DNA of 64,000 nt from Marsupella aquatica (lineage: Eukaryota; Marchantiophyta), in assembly GCA_973895155.1 (NCBI GenBank), contig OZ316893.1, positions 17,794,001 through 17,858,000 on the forward strand, given 5' to 3'. Made by a program: the position numbers and the translations under genes. Below, in pieces: positions 42,070 to 52,510 of the stretch. The notes under the pieces were generated by a model. That model was not told the origin of the DNA and ran no database searches. It saw nothing but the letters and a program-made list of their open reading frames with translations. How positions within the stretch are numbered: the stretch's first letter is position 1; every line of letters starts with the position of its first letter.

Positions 42070-45000
42070 ATGCCGAGAGGGAGAAGGGGAGGTAGAGGAA
42101 GTCCCCAACACACACGTACCCCAAGATCAGAGCTAGAAGGGGGGCCCTCTTGGATTGGGACCAGACGACGAGTTGCTGCCGAAGAACGCTTACGGCTTGC
42201 AGAAGAGAGGAGGTTGCCACTGGTGCTGGAAGAACAAGTTGGTGTGCAACAGGAAGAGGCTCAACGTAATGAGGCCATATGCCCAGACGAAGAGCCAGAC
42301 ATAGATCACGAGCGAGAAGAAGGAGAGCCCTTTGTGTTGGTGCAGTCTGAGTTACAAAATCTGATCCCAGAGCTCACTGCATTGCCACAAATCATCTCAC
42401 ACCTATCATCGGTGCTGTTACCGGTGGCCCAACAAGCGCCATTACCACCTGTGTTGATACAGGCACCGGCTGCACCGATGGCAGCTGCACAACGTACCCG
42501 TGTTCAGTACGTACCCTTCAAGGGGAGACCAAAGGATGATCCAGACGAATGGATTGAGGAGTTTGAAGGGATTGCCGAAGCTAATGGGGAGTCTGCACAT
42601 AAGCTCACTATCATTCCTGGAATGATGAGAGGGGAGGCAGGTCCATGGTTCATTTCGTTGTTGGCCAACGTGAAAGCTGATTGGGCTCTGTTCAAGCAAG
42701 CCTTCTTGAAGGAGTTCAGATCCATAGGAGTGGAGGCCACCTCACTATTAAAGGTGGGCCAACTCAGGATGAAGAAGAAGGAGTCATTACGGAGGTTTTT
42801 GCAAAGGTTCCAAAAGCTGGTACGTCGGATCCAAGCCCGTACCGATGATGCTATGCGTCAAGCCTGGTTTGTGGCTGCCCTACCAAGCAAGATGGGGTTC
42901 TTTGTACGTCAAGCCAAGCCAACCACATTGGCTGAAGCTATTGCAGCAGCGGAGTCATACACCGCAGCTGATGCCACAAGCAAGCGTTGCCGAAGAAAGA
43001 AGCTGAAGCCGGTTGACAGTTCCTCCAGTGAGGAGTCGAGTGGATCTGATTCAGATAGTAGTGATGAATCTGAGGATTCTGAGAGTACTACAGAGTCAGA
43101 CACTACGGAGTCAGAAGCTGAAAGACGAAGGAGGAAGAAGAAGAAGTTGTCAAAGAAAGTCAAGAAGTCCTCTCACCGTGAAGTGATACTACCCACGGTG
43201 GCCGTTACACCATTGTCTACGGCAAGACGCCTGAAGGAGCAAGAGGCCAGATATGATGAGCTGACGGAGCAAATGAAAGCGTTGAAAGTACATTTTGCCG
43301 GACTCAAACCTGAGAGGAGAAAAGTTCCGGTGGAGAGAGCCAATGTGTGGTGCACCAAGTGCATGAAGTTTGGTCATGCCCCGAAGGAGTGCCCAGCGGG
43401 AGAACCAGCCAAGGTTTTCCAAGTACGGGAGGAGGATGTTGAGGGGGCAAGCTACTCAAATCCTTCATATGCAGCGGAAGGGCCAATAGAGTACTTCATG
43501 GAGGAGCCACCAGAGGCCAACGTGTATAGTGTACAACCTCTCAACCCGGGACCACGGAGCATTCATGGAGTTTCAACAAACGCCGGAGCACCCGCATACT
43601 CCAACTATCCCAACGCTAACCCAGGGAATCGACCACCGTACCCTGGAGTGAGGAAGATCCCTATTTGTTACAATTGTAGAGTGGCGGGCCACTACGCTAA
43701 TGTGTGCCCAGAGCCCACCCGTCAAGGCAATGGAGATTTTGCCCGGCTGTGTCAACTATGCAAGGGGGAGGGTCATCTTGCACCACACTGCCCAACCTTG
43801 GAGGCGTTCAAGGCTCAACCGATTGGGGCACAAGAGAAGAAGGGGCCGCCACCTCCTCTGAAAGAAGCTAGCGTCAACTTTCTCACCACGGAAGCAGTCG
43901 ACACCCCTCTAATCACTAGAAGAGAAGAAACCGTAGTGAACATTCCCAAGCAAAGGATGACCACCATAACGGAGGAGGTGGTACCGCTAGTCGTTGTAGT
44001 ATCTCCAGTTGTTGAGATACCGGTGGTTGTTGTTGCAACATCTACGGAAGTTGAAGTTGCTAACCCCTCACCCCCAAGTCATGAGTGGACTCATGCTGAG
44101 AATCTACCGGAGGAAGACAGCGACGAGGAGAGAAGGCATTACTCTTGTTACCGAGTCTCCACTCGATCCGGCAAAAAGAAGGGCAAGTCCGAGCTCAAGC
44201 AGAAGTACAAGGAGGTGCATCAAGCTTCCACATCGGGTACCTCACACGAACCGGAGGTGCCACCCATGGAGGATAGTGACTTTGATCGGGACAACCCCAA
44301 GTTGTTCTATCCGAAGGTGGGAGAAGAGGTACGTAAGCAGTTGGAGGAGCTAGAAGCACAAGCCATGCAAGCGGCCATTGACAAAGACATGGAGGAGGCA
44401 AAGGCCAGAAAGAAAGCGGAGGAGAGGGTTGTTCGTTGGAAACCGGGAGAAGAGGTCATCCCACCCATACCTCCTGCAACCGCGTACAACATTGCTCAAG
44501 ACATTCTGGATTGCCCAGTCAGTGCCACAATTGGTCAACTATTACGGGATAGCTCCCTATACCGTCGCCAAGTCAAGGAGATTCTCATGAGGAGGAGACG
44601 TAGAAGAAGGTTACCCAAAGTTGGGGCTGACCCCATACAAGTCAACTGGGTCACGGAGGATTTGGGTGCCCCAGAACTCACGGTGGACATCAATGGATGT
44701 GCAATACGGTTTGTACCGGTGGACGGGGGCTCGGGAGTCAACATCATGACTGAGGAGACGGCAAACCGGTTGGGGTATACAGAGTTAGAACCACCGGCAC
44801 GTGCCATGAGGTTGGCTGATGGTGCACGGGTGGTGCCGTTGGGGTGTCTCACCAAGATTCCAACAATGATTGGGGGAAAATCTTTCCCCCTCAACTATTT
44901 GGTGATGCGACCCGTTCGGCCGTACGGTTTTCCCATTTTAATTGGCAGGCCATGGTTGTATGTGGCCAAGGTCACAAGTGATTGGGGCAAACGGCAGTTT

Positions 45001-48000
45001 CGGTTTGGTATCCCCACTATCACTATTCCATGGTCAGCGGAGTCACCTCACGGGGAGACTACGACTATGGAGGAGGAATATGATTCAGAGGTCACCTCAG
45101 ATGAAGACGAGGATGAAGTATACATGGTGAAACTGATTTCTCACCTCACGGAGGAAGATGTTTTTGGCCCCGGAGTTGCTACTCAAGAGCATGCAGTAGA
45201 GGAATCAGTTAGCCAAGTGCACGCTGTTCTAGAAGAGATGGAAGACGAGCGAAGCAAAATTGTGGAGGCTGAACCTCTAGAGATTCATGATAGGGAGGCA
45301 GAGGATCACCCCGAGGAGGTGGAAATGCAAGCCCACACGATCATGTTTGATGATGAGCAAAGAGAGCAGTTTTTGAATGACATCCTGGATGATGACTTTA
45401 GAGAGGAGCTATTGTCACATTACAAAGAATCTGACGTTGAAGAAATAATGGCCCATGTGACAAAGGATCCACCTCCATCCCGACCAGACCAGGAGGAGAG
45501 TGATGCACCGGTGTATGGAGGGATGAGGCTCGCACGGTTGGAAGAAACCTTTGATGAGGAGACACGCAACAAGTTGGACGTGATCAGGCCGGAGCAGTAC
45601 ACAAAGGTGGAAGTGGGTGAGGGCAAGACACTCAACATTGGTAGTAAGTTGGATGCTACGGAGCAACGCACGATTCAGGAATTGTTGAAAGAGTACCAAG
45701 ACGTATTTGCGTGGAGCCACCAAGATTTGAAAGGAGTGCCACCTGAGTTTGGTGAGCACAGCATTGACCTGATGTCAGGAGCACGACCTGTGAGGCAACG
45801 CCAATACCGCCTCAACCCCAAATACTCACTCATGGTGAAGGAGGAGATTGACCGTTTGTTGGATGCAGGATTCATTTATCCGGTCATGCATAGTGAGTGG
45901 GTGTCACCCATCGTAATCGTGCCCAAGAAAAAGGGGCCAGACGGGAAGGTGAAAATACGGGTGTGCCAAGATTTTCGAAAGTTGAATGATGCGACCAAGA
46001 AGGATCACTACCCGCTACCGTTCACGGATATCGTGTTGGACATGGTAGCAGGTTGGGAGATATACAGCTTCTTGGATGGCTACTCTGGGTACAACCAAAT
46101 CTGGATACGGGAGGAGGACCAACTCAAGACGGCTTTCACAACAGAGTGGGGGATTTTTGCATTCCGGAGAATGCCTTTTGGGTTGTGCAATGCCCCTGGC
46201 ATGTTCCAACGGCTCATGATGAATATATTTCATGACTTTTTACGCAGGTTCTTGGAGATCTTTATTGATGACTTTGCTGTCTACGGCAAACGAGTCAAGC
46301 ATCCGGAACACTTACGGTTGACTTTTCAGCGGTGCCGGGAGACTTGCCTGAAGCTGCATCCGGAGAAATGTTTCTTTGGAATTGAGGAGGGAATCCTATT
46401 GGGCCACAAAGTGTCTGCACGAGGGATTGAAGTTGATCGTGAGAAGGTCGCCGTGTGGGTAGCAGTCTCATTTCCCAAGAATGTGAAGGAAGTGAGAGGG
46501 TTCTTGGGGTGTGTTGGCTACTACCGACGCTTCATCAAAGACTTTGCCAAGGTAGCCATGCCACTCACTTCCATGTTGAAAAAAGGAAGTGAGTTTGAAC
46601 CTACTCCTTCCCGTCAGGCTGCTTTTGATGAATTGAAGAAACGATTGCTAGAGGCCCCCGTGCTCATTACGCCCAATTGGAATAAGGAATTCCATGTTTA
46701 CGTAGACGTATCAGGATTTTGCATCGGTGCCGTTTTGAGTCAGTTAGATGATGATGGAAGAGACCATCCCATCTACTTTGCCAGTAGGCAGTTGGCCCCG
46801 GCAGAGAAAAACTACTCACCCACCGATAGGGAGGCACTTGGTATCATCTACGCTTGTAAGAAGTATCGTCATTATTTGTTGGGGTACAAGGTTGTGTTCC
46901 ACACGGATCACAACAGCTTGAAATACATGGTCAACAAGCCAGATCTGTCCGGGAGAATTGCACGTTGGGTTTTGTTGCTACAAGAGTTCAACTATGAGGT
47001 GAGAGTAAGATCGGGGAAGAGTCATAGCAATGCAGACTTCTTCTCCCGTATTGAGGGAGCATCTGACTCCCAGGAGATTGATGATCGGTTCCCGGATGAG
47101 GAAGTGTTCAGCGTGAATACAGAGGCCACTACTTGGTATGGAGAAATTTTGGAATTTCTCCGCACGGCTAGAGTTCCCTCACGTTTGGGCCCGGAGAGAG
47201 CAGCAGTGTTTTTGCGTAAGACAGGTCCCTACTTGCTGGTGAAGGGAGTACTTCACAAGTACGGCATGGATGGCCGACTTCGTCGTTGTTTGGAGGAAGC
47301 GGAGATACGTACAGTCATGGCAGCATTACATGAGGAGGAAGCTGGTGGCCACTTTGCACGGGAGACCACCGCAAGGAAAATACTAGATGCTGGATATTGG
47401 TGGCCAACTCTCTTTCGGGATGTACACCGGTACATCCAGCGATGTGATCCGTGCCAGCGTCAAGGCAAACCAGGGCCCTCCTCACGACACCCATTGGTGC
47501 CCATACTTCCTCTTGCACCCTTTGAGAAGTGGGGGGTGGACTTCATTGGCCCTTTCACTCCCATCACACGAAGAGGGAGGAAGCGCTACATCATTCTTGC
47601 AACGGACTATGCCACCAAGTGGGTGGAGGCCCGAGCTACTGCCAAGGATGATGCCAACACCACGGCACGTTTTTTGTATGAGCAGATTTTTACACGATTT
47701 GGTCCACCATTGGAGTTGGTAAGTGACAGGGGTACTCACTTCCTCAATCATACGATTGAACGTTTGACGGAGAACTACTTGATCTCACATAGGAAGACCA
47801 CTCCGTACCACCCTCGAGCCAACGGGCTCACTGAGAGAGCCAACGGGATCATGGGCAAGATCCTCAACAAAACGGTATCCGCTCACAAGACCGATTGGGA
47901 TTTGAAGTTGTTGGCTGCCACTTACGCTTACAACCTGGCTCACAAGACTACCACGGGCCACAGCCCCTATTTCCTTGTGTTTGGACAACACTCTCTTGTG

Positions 48001-48468
48001 CCGGTGGAATTTGAGGTTCCAACCATTCGAATCCTAACACGGGAAAGGGAAGGGGCAGAAGAAAGTGTCGCTTCACGGATCCAACAGTTGGAGCAACTCA
48101 CGGAGACACGAGAAGAGGCTTTGACACATACGGAGCAGGAGCAAGGCAAACGCAAGTCACATTACGATTCCCGTCTCCGTCGTGTGTCCATTGAGGAGGG
48201 AGATTTGGTGCTCCTCTACGATAGCCGCTTCATGCATTTCCCCGGGAAGTTGCATACACGGTGGATGGGACCCTACGTAGTGGATGCCGTCTACTCCAAC
48301 GGCTCGGTTCAACTCAAGACATTGGAGGGGCAACTACTCAACACACGGATCAATCAAGAGCGCCTAAAGAAGTACTACACGGAGGAAGAGTATGGTGCTC
48401 GCGGGGGCGCTTCGCAATTAAGAGAGGAGCTATGTGACGGGTACCCCGTCACGGGAAGTCACACATAA
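42070..48468 (+). CDS. Ty3/gypsy gag-pol polyprotein (2,132 aa), intact
   Basis: A single frame without a gag/pol shift. Gag domain at about residues 148-260 (DDPDEWIEEFEGIAEANGES onward). CCHC knuckles at about 427 (CTKCMKFGHAPKEC), 532 (CYNCRVAGHYANVC) and 561 (CQLCKGEGHLAPHC). Aspartic protease at about 885 (VDGGSGVNIM). Reverse transcriptase at about 1,260-1,440 with FIDDF near 1,398. RNase H at about 1,540-1,655 (FHVYVDVSGFCIGAVLSQ). Integrase HHCC zinc region at about 1,755-1,800 and catalytic core with WGVDFIGPF, SDRGTHF and PRANGLTERANG (D, D, E present). No chromodomain is seen at the C-terminus. The stop lies 36 bp inside LTR3, so the last 11 residues (CDGYPVTGSHT) are LTR-encoded and the polypurine tract is coding. 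Confidence 0.95.
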   Translation: MPRGRRGGRGSPQHTRTPRSELEGGPSWIGTRRRVAAEERLRLAEERRLPLVLEEQVGVQQEEAQRNEAICPDEEPDIDHEREEGEPFVLVQSELQNLIPELTALPQIISHLSSVLLPVAQQAPLPPVLIQAPAAPMAAAQRTRVQYVPFKGRPKDDPDEWIEEFEGIAEANGESAHKLTIIPGMMRGEAGPWFISLLANVKADWALFKQAFLKEFRSIGVEATSLLKVGQLRMKKKESLRRFLQRFQKLVRRIQARTDDAMRQAWFVAALPSKMGFFVRQAKPTTLAEAIAAAESYTAADATSKRCRRKKLKPVDSSSSEESSGSDSDSSDESEDSESTTESDTTESEAERRRRKKKKLSKKVKKSSHREVILPTVAVTPLSTARRLKEQEARYDELTEQMKALKVHFAGLKPERRKVPVERANVWCTKCMKFGHAPKECPAGEPAKVFQVREEDVEGASYSNPSYAAEGPIEYFMEEPPEANVYSVQPLNPGPRSIHGVSTNAGAPAYSNYPNANPGNRPPYPGVRKIPICYNCRVAGHYANVCPEPTRQGNGDFARLCQLCKGEGHLAPHCPTLEAFKAQPIGAQEKKGPPPPLKEASVNFLTTEAVDTPLITRREETVVNIPKQRMTTITEEVVPLVVVVSPVVEIPVVVVATSTEVEVANPSPPSHEWTHAENLPEEDSDEERRHYSCYRVSTRSGKKKGKSELKQKYKEVHQASTSGTSHEPEVPPMEDSDFDRDNPKLFYPKVGEEVRKQLEELEAQAMQAAIDKDMEEAKARKKAEERVVRWKPGEEVIPPIPPATAYNIAQDILDCPVSATIGQLLRDSSLYRRQVKEILMRRRRRRRLPKVGADPIQVNWVTEDLGAPELTVDINGCAIRFVPVDGGSGVNIMTEETANRLGYTELEPPARAMRLADGARVVPLGCLTKIPTMIGGKSFPLNYLVMRPVRPYGFPILIGRPWLYVAKVTSDWGKRQFRFGIPTITIPWSAESPHGETTTMEEEYDSEVTSDEDEDEVYMVKLISHLTEEDVFGPGVATQEHAVEESVSQVHAVLEEMEDERSKIVEAEPLEIHDREAEDHPEEVEMQAHTIMFDDEQREQFLNDILDDDFREELLSHYKESDVEEIMAHVTKDPPPSRPDQEESDAPVYGGMRLARLEETFDEETRNKLDVIRPEQYTKVEVGEGKTLNIGSKLDATEQRTIQELLKEYQDVFAWSHQDLKGVPPEFGEHSIDLMSGARPVRQRQYRLNPKYSLMVKEEIDRLLDAGFIYPVMHSEWVSPIVIVPKKKGPDGKVKIRVCQDFRKLNDATKKDHYPLPFTDIVLDMVAGWEIYSFLDGYSGYNQIWIREEDQLKTAFTTEWGIFAFRRMPFGLCNAPGMFQRLMMNIFHDFLRRFLEIFIDDFAVYGKRVKHPEHLRLTFQRCRETCLKLHPEKCFFGIEEGILLGHKVSARGIEVDREKVAVWVAVSFPKNVKEVRGFLGCVGYYRRFIKDFAKVAMPLTSMLKKGSEFEPTPSRQAAFDELKKRLLEAPVLITPNWNKEFHVYVDVSGFCIGAVLSQLDDDGRDHPIYFASRQLAPAEKNYSPTDREALGIIYACKKYRHYLLGYKVVFHTDHNSLKYMVNKPDLSGRIARWVLLLQEFNYEVRVRSGKSHSNADFFSRIEGASDSQEIDDRFPDEEVFSVNTEATTWYGEILEFLRTARVPSRLGPERAAVFLRKTGPYLLVKGVLHKYGMDGRLRRCLEEAEIRTVMAALHEEEAGGHFARETTARKILDAGYWWPTLFRDVHRYIQRCDPCQRQGKPGPSSRHPLVPILPLAPFEKWGVDFIGPFTPITRRGRKRYIILATDYATKWVEARATAKDDANTTARFLYEQIFTRFGPPLELVSDRGTHFLNHTIERLTENYLISHRKTTPYHPRANGLTERANGIMGKILNKTVSAHKTDWDLKLLAATYAYNLAHKTTTGHSPYFLVFGQHSLVPVEFEVPTIRILTREREGAEESVASRIQQLEQLTETREEALTHTEQEQGKRKSHYDSRLRRVSIEEGDLVLLYDSRFMHFPGKLHTRWMGPYVVDAVYSNGSVQLKTLEGQLLNTRINQERLKKYYTEEEYGARGGASQLREELCDGYPVTGSHT
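48419..48432 (+). other. Gypsy polypurine tract, within the pol reading frame
   Basis: The purine-rich run aagagaggagcta directly abuts LTR3. It encodes the residues just before the LTR-encoded tail of the polyprotein. Confidence 0.75.
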
Positions 48469-51400
48469 CTGGTTGCAAAGGCCGATACCTTGTTAATAGT
48501 CAATGTAAATAAGCCATTTTTTAATTTTTAGTTAATTCCGTCATTATAGGTTGATGATGCCCCAGGTGACTTTATATTCTTTCTCTCATAATAGTTCTAA
48601 GATTTGCGGCGACCTAAGTGGGCAAATATTTTGGGACCTTGAAACTAGCCAGGACCAGCCCCATAGGACTTACCGTTTTGCTTCAAGAGCTATTGTTGAG
48701 ACCCCCATTGCAAAGTCAGGAGAGGGGGGGGTTTTTTTTTAAATAAATCCCTCCTCAGGAGGGCGAGTCCCATTAGTGGCCGTCCGAGAGAAAGAGGGGC
48801 TGCCTCGCGAGCCCATAGGGCTGCGTGCCCGGGCGATTAATGGGGCTCCGCGAGCTGAAGGGGCTGCCTCGCGAGCCCATAGGGCTGCGTGCCCGGGCAA
48901 TTAATGAGGTCCCGCGAGCTGGGAGGATCACGCGAGCGGGGGGAGTTAAAGGGCCTCCCGCGAGCTGGGAGGATCACGCGAGCGGGGGGGAGTTAAAGGG
49001 CCTCCCGCGAGCTGGGAGGATCACGCGAGCGGGGGGGAGTTAAAGGGCCTCCCGCGAGCTGGGAGGATCACGCGAGCGGGGGGGAGTTGAAGGGCCTCCC
49101 GCGAGCCGGGAGGAATGGCCGCGCGCCCTGCATAGGGCCGCGCGCAGGAGGACGCAAGGGTAAGGCCCGAGAAATGGGCCGGGGCGCATGGCGAAGGCGC
49201 CAGGAGTTTTTTCGGTTCTATTTTTTTTTCCTTCCTTTTTCTTTCCCTCTTCCTTTTGCACGACCCTCTCATTGCCGAAAGCAAAAACGGGGTTCTTCTC
49301 TCTCTTGCCGGAAGCTCTCTCCAGATTCTAATTATTTTTGAAGCTCTCTCTTTCATGGTGGATTAGTGGGGCTTGCTGGCGTCATTCTTCCAGGCATTAG
49401 TGGCGGCCGCACGGAGTAGTGACGGGAAATTGAGAGAATTTAAGTGATCGGGCTACGGGGGCTGTTTCGGGCCAGGGAATTGACATTGCCACGGGTGACG
49501 GGATTGGTGATTGAGAAATTGATTTCGGGATGCATGGATGCTAGATCAACCAGAGTTTAGTGCGTCACGCATTCGGAGATACAAGGCTGCTTACCGTGAC
49601 TACGTGGAGACTCGGATTACACGGGAAAGGGAAGAGAGAGAAGTTATGATGAGCACGGGATTGGCAGCGGGTTCCTCACCGGTGGGTAGGAAGATTTTTC
49701 GTCGAATTTATCCCAAGACCTCCACCAAGGTGATGGAGGATTGTCGGAACATTTTCCAAGCCACCGGGCTTACAGAATTCATGAAGGTGGAGATTACCAT
49801 CCCTTCAGGGAAGAGCTGGGACATTGAGGCCGGGATGGAGTTCCGAACGGAGGGAATCTACTTTGAATGTCTCAAACGTGTAGTGCCCCATGTGGAGTTG
49901 GCTAAGCTATTGTTTCTTGAGAATCAGAAATTCTCATTCACACCTCGGAATATCAGGGGAGAACTCACGTTGAAAATGGTGGCCACTTGGGTGACCAATC
50001 CTACCTCCACCACCGCCATCCCTCTTTCTGCTGTCAAGGATGTTGAGTATAAGGGCTTCCTGGCCAAGGTGCATCAACGGGTTCTTGGCAACGTGCAATC
50101 CGGAGTGCTGAATGAGGAGCATTTCGTGGTAGCTATGGACATCAAGAACTACCCAGCCCATGTGTACGGATGGTGGTGCTACGGATTGAAGAAGCTATTG
50201 GCCGCTGAGCCCGGGAGTGTGAAACCAGGTGGGGCTGTACATTTGATGGGGTCATTTGTATTGGCCAGGGCAGAAGGGTTGATTGGTTCTCCGGGGCATG
50301 AAGACACGGGATCATCTCTCACCACGGAGATCCGGAGTATTGCCACTACCGTTTTAGGGAAGCTCACGGAGGAATCATTGTCTGCTGGTGGGGAGGATAA
50401 TAGAGAAGAAGAGAACCAGGAGGATGATTGCACATTGGAGTGGCTTGAATCACTCGTGGGAGATCCGAAACAGCCTCTGGAATACAACATTCCGGATGTT
50501 TACTTGGCAGAGCTACGGGATTTCAGAGAGGGAGTCCACGAGGGACTCAAGCTAGTCCACGCATTGAGGGAGTCTCTCAAGCACGCCACAGTCAAAGTAG
50601 AGACGTTAGAGCAGAGCATCCTGTCACTGAAGGAGGTGATCAAGACCAAGGAGCAGACCATTCATGAGAAGGTCAGGCACATCAATGCAGCTCACGTAGA
50701 GATCACCAACTTGAAGGGAGCTTTGTCCACCAAGGCCAAGGAAGCAGAAGAAGTAGGAGCGTTGAGGCAAGCATTGGCCAAAGAGAAGCAAAATTCTGGA
50801 GAAGTGATGGAGTGGAGGAACCAGGTGGGAGCACTACGGAGTCAGGTGGCAGCCTTTGAGACACGAGCGAAGAGAAGTGAGGCCCTGAGTCTAGGGAAAC
50901 GGAAGAGTCCCGGCACACCTGGCTCCACACTTTCCCCGGATGTGATCTCCCAAGCTATCGAGATGGTGGTGAAGGAGGTTAGTGGGAAGTATGGACCCTT
51001 GTTGGATGGAGCCAAGAAGAGTCAGGAGAAGAGTAAGAGCTTGGAGAAGAAGCTCCGGGAGGTACGGAAATCGTTACGGGAGGCTCAGGTCAGTACGGGG
51101 ATGCCACCCAGGTCTGTCACCCCCGGGACTCCCATGGCCACGGGGCAAGTTCTACCGTTGGAGTTGCGGTCCGGAGAAGAGGCTACCCTCTGGAAGGACA
51201 CAATTGGTGAGGGGTACATCAAGGCGTGGCAGGCCTTGGCTGCTTTGAGGAAGCGCGGGAGCAGCAGCACTAAGAGTACTCCGTCGAAGAAGAAGAAAAG
51301 TACGGTGGCACTCACTCCCGTGAGTGATGAGGAGGAGGACCACTCACGGGGCACAAGTCCGGGCACCGAGAGCGAAGAAGAAGAGGAGGATTAGATAGGC

Positions 51401-52505
51401 GTACGGACGTGGGTGTACGGCCTCCAGATTTCCAACATTTTAGTGGGGGGTCACTCATGGGCTTGTTGGGATGAGCTCGCGGAGCTGATTCCAACAAGAG
51501 GCGGCGCTCCTCAAACGGAGCCAGGATGAGCAAGTTATGGCCTGGAGAACTTATGTTTTTGCGGTACGGAAACGGCCATAACTCAGGCGTCTGAAGTCCG
51601 TTGAGGGAGCGACTTAGTGATTCGGAAGCAGGAAAAGAAGAGCTATCCAGGGGTGAGCTCAGGTGTGCACTTGGAAGGGCACCTAGTTTCGGCCATTTTG
51701 GGGTGCCTCTCACTTTCAGGGTTCACGTGTACTGTTGGGGCGCCGTCGAAGGCACCGTCGGCCCCCTTGTTTTGGGTTTAGGGTTTTAGCAGCATGTGTG
51801 TGCCGCATGCTCCTCTTCAGTTTAAGGATTTCTCTTAGTGCAAGGTTTTAGCGGCGCCGCTAGGGTAGCCGCCACCGTTGTGACCCTGTGAGGGGTGCTT
51901 TGGTGTGATTTTTCAGTATTTAGGGGGATAGCCCCGAAGTAGTTAGGGGGACTCAGTGTGAAGTTAGCAAGGAGGGATAGAGTGGAGCCTGAGGAGTTTG
52001 AAAGCGTGTTCAGAGTAGTGAGGGGGAGCCATACTCATTGTCCGGAGAGGCAGGAGTTGAGTAGACGGCAGGAGGCCGGGTTACTCATGCAATGTGTATC
52101 GTTTTTCCCAAGAGATATGGATCTGTACATTTGACTTGATGGGCTTTTGTTGTGTGTTCCTTCTCCCTTTTTCGCTTTCCGAATTGTGTTCTCCCGTTCT
52201 ATGATTTGAAGAAACTTGCTTGGTTTGAGTCGGCCTTGTGAGTAGGGGTGGTGACAGCACTCTTTGGGTGACTCCGAGTGAAGGTGTAGTGGGGTAGTCG
52301 GCAGGACTTGATCAAAAGCTGTGGGGTGAGGGTAGTCGGTAGACTTGATCAAAACCTACATTTCCGGGAGCGGAAACCAAAATACTCATCCTGGTGTGAA
52401 AAGAATCCAAATAGCGTCCCTCCACGACCCCGTAATACGATACCAACGGTTTAAGCGAAGAAAAGTGCGGTTTGCACGTATTAACCGTTGGAGAGGCAAG
52501 TGACA
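48433..52505 (+). repeat. Ty3/gypsy LTR3 (4,073 bp), protein-coding
   Basis: Same ends and ORF as LTR1. The 47-bp repeat block (about 48,907-49,115) has the same unit number as LTR1, one G shorter in one run. It is followed by ccaac, matching the pentamer left of LTR1, so LTR1 and LTR3 look like the true pair of one insertion. Telo-box at 51,779-51,786. Confidence 0.92.
49538..51394 (+). CDS. LTR-encoded 618-aa coiled-coil protein (LTR3 copy)
   Basis: Third identical copy of the LTR ORF. In the 3' LTR it lies at the end of the genomic transcript, so it could also be expressed as a downstream or spliced cistron if U3 contains the ORF. Domain layout as for the LTR1 copy. Confidence 0.75.
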   Translation: MLDQPEFSASRIRRYKAAYRDYVETRITREREEREVMMSTGLAAGSSPVGRKIFRRIYPKTSTKVMEDCRNIFQATGLTEFMKVEITIPSGKSWDIEAGMEFRTEGIYFECLKRVVPHVELAKLLFLENQKFSFTPRNIRGELTLKMVATWVTNPTSTTAIPLSAVKDVEYKGFLAKVHQRVLGNVQSGVLNEEHFVVAMDIKNYPAHVYGWWCYGLKKLLAAEPGSVKPGGAVHLMGSFVLARAEGLIGSPGHEDTGSSLTTEIRSIATTVLGKLTEESLSAGGEDNREEENQEDDCTLEWLESLVGDPKQPLEYNIPDVYLAELRDFREGVHEGLKLVHALRESLKHATVKVETLEQSILSLKEVIKTKEQTIHEKVRHINAAHVEITNLKGALSTKAKEAEEVGALRQALAKEKQNSGEVMEWRNQVGALRSQVAAFETRAKRSEALSLGKRKSPGTPGSTLSPDVISQAIEMVVKEVSGKYGPLLDGAKKSQEKSKSLEKKLREVRKSLREAQVSTGMPPRSVTPGTPMATGQVLPLELRSGEEATLWKDTIGEGYIKAWQALAALRKRGSSSTKSTPSKKKKSTVALTPVSDEEEDHSRGTSPGTESEEEEED

Positions 52506-52510
52506 CCAAC
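52506..52510. repeat. Right target-site duplication ccaac of the gypsy insertion
   Basis: Identical to 22,337-22,341, left of LTR1. Confidence 0.8.

Larger units (their letters stand above)
37830..52505 (+). mobile_element. Complete Ty3/gypsy element as assembled (LTR2-internal-LTR3)
   Basis: 14,676 bp: LTR2, primer site at 41,835, a 2,132-codon gag-pol, polypurine tract, LTR3. The FIDDF reverse-transcriptase signature, tRNA-Asp-type primer site and absence of a recognisable chromodomain place it near the Tat/Athila-like non-chromovirus side of plant gypsy elements. Protein-coding capacity is intact. The left junction is suspect: flanking pentamers are gcttg on the left and ccaac on the right, so LTR2 and LTR3 may come from different insertions. 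Confidence 0.85.

Noticed and set aside
22342-52505. A true tandem LTR-internal-LTR-internal-LTR array
   Set aside because: An assembly gap and an unrelated copia-bearing segment separate the two internal regions, and LTR2 lacks a compatible flank, so a tandem array is not supported.
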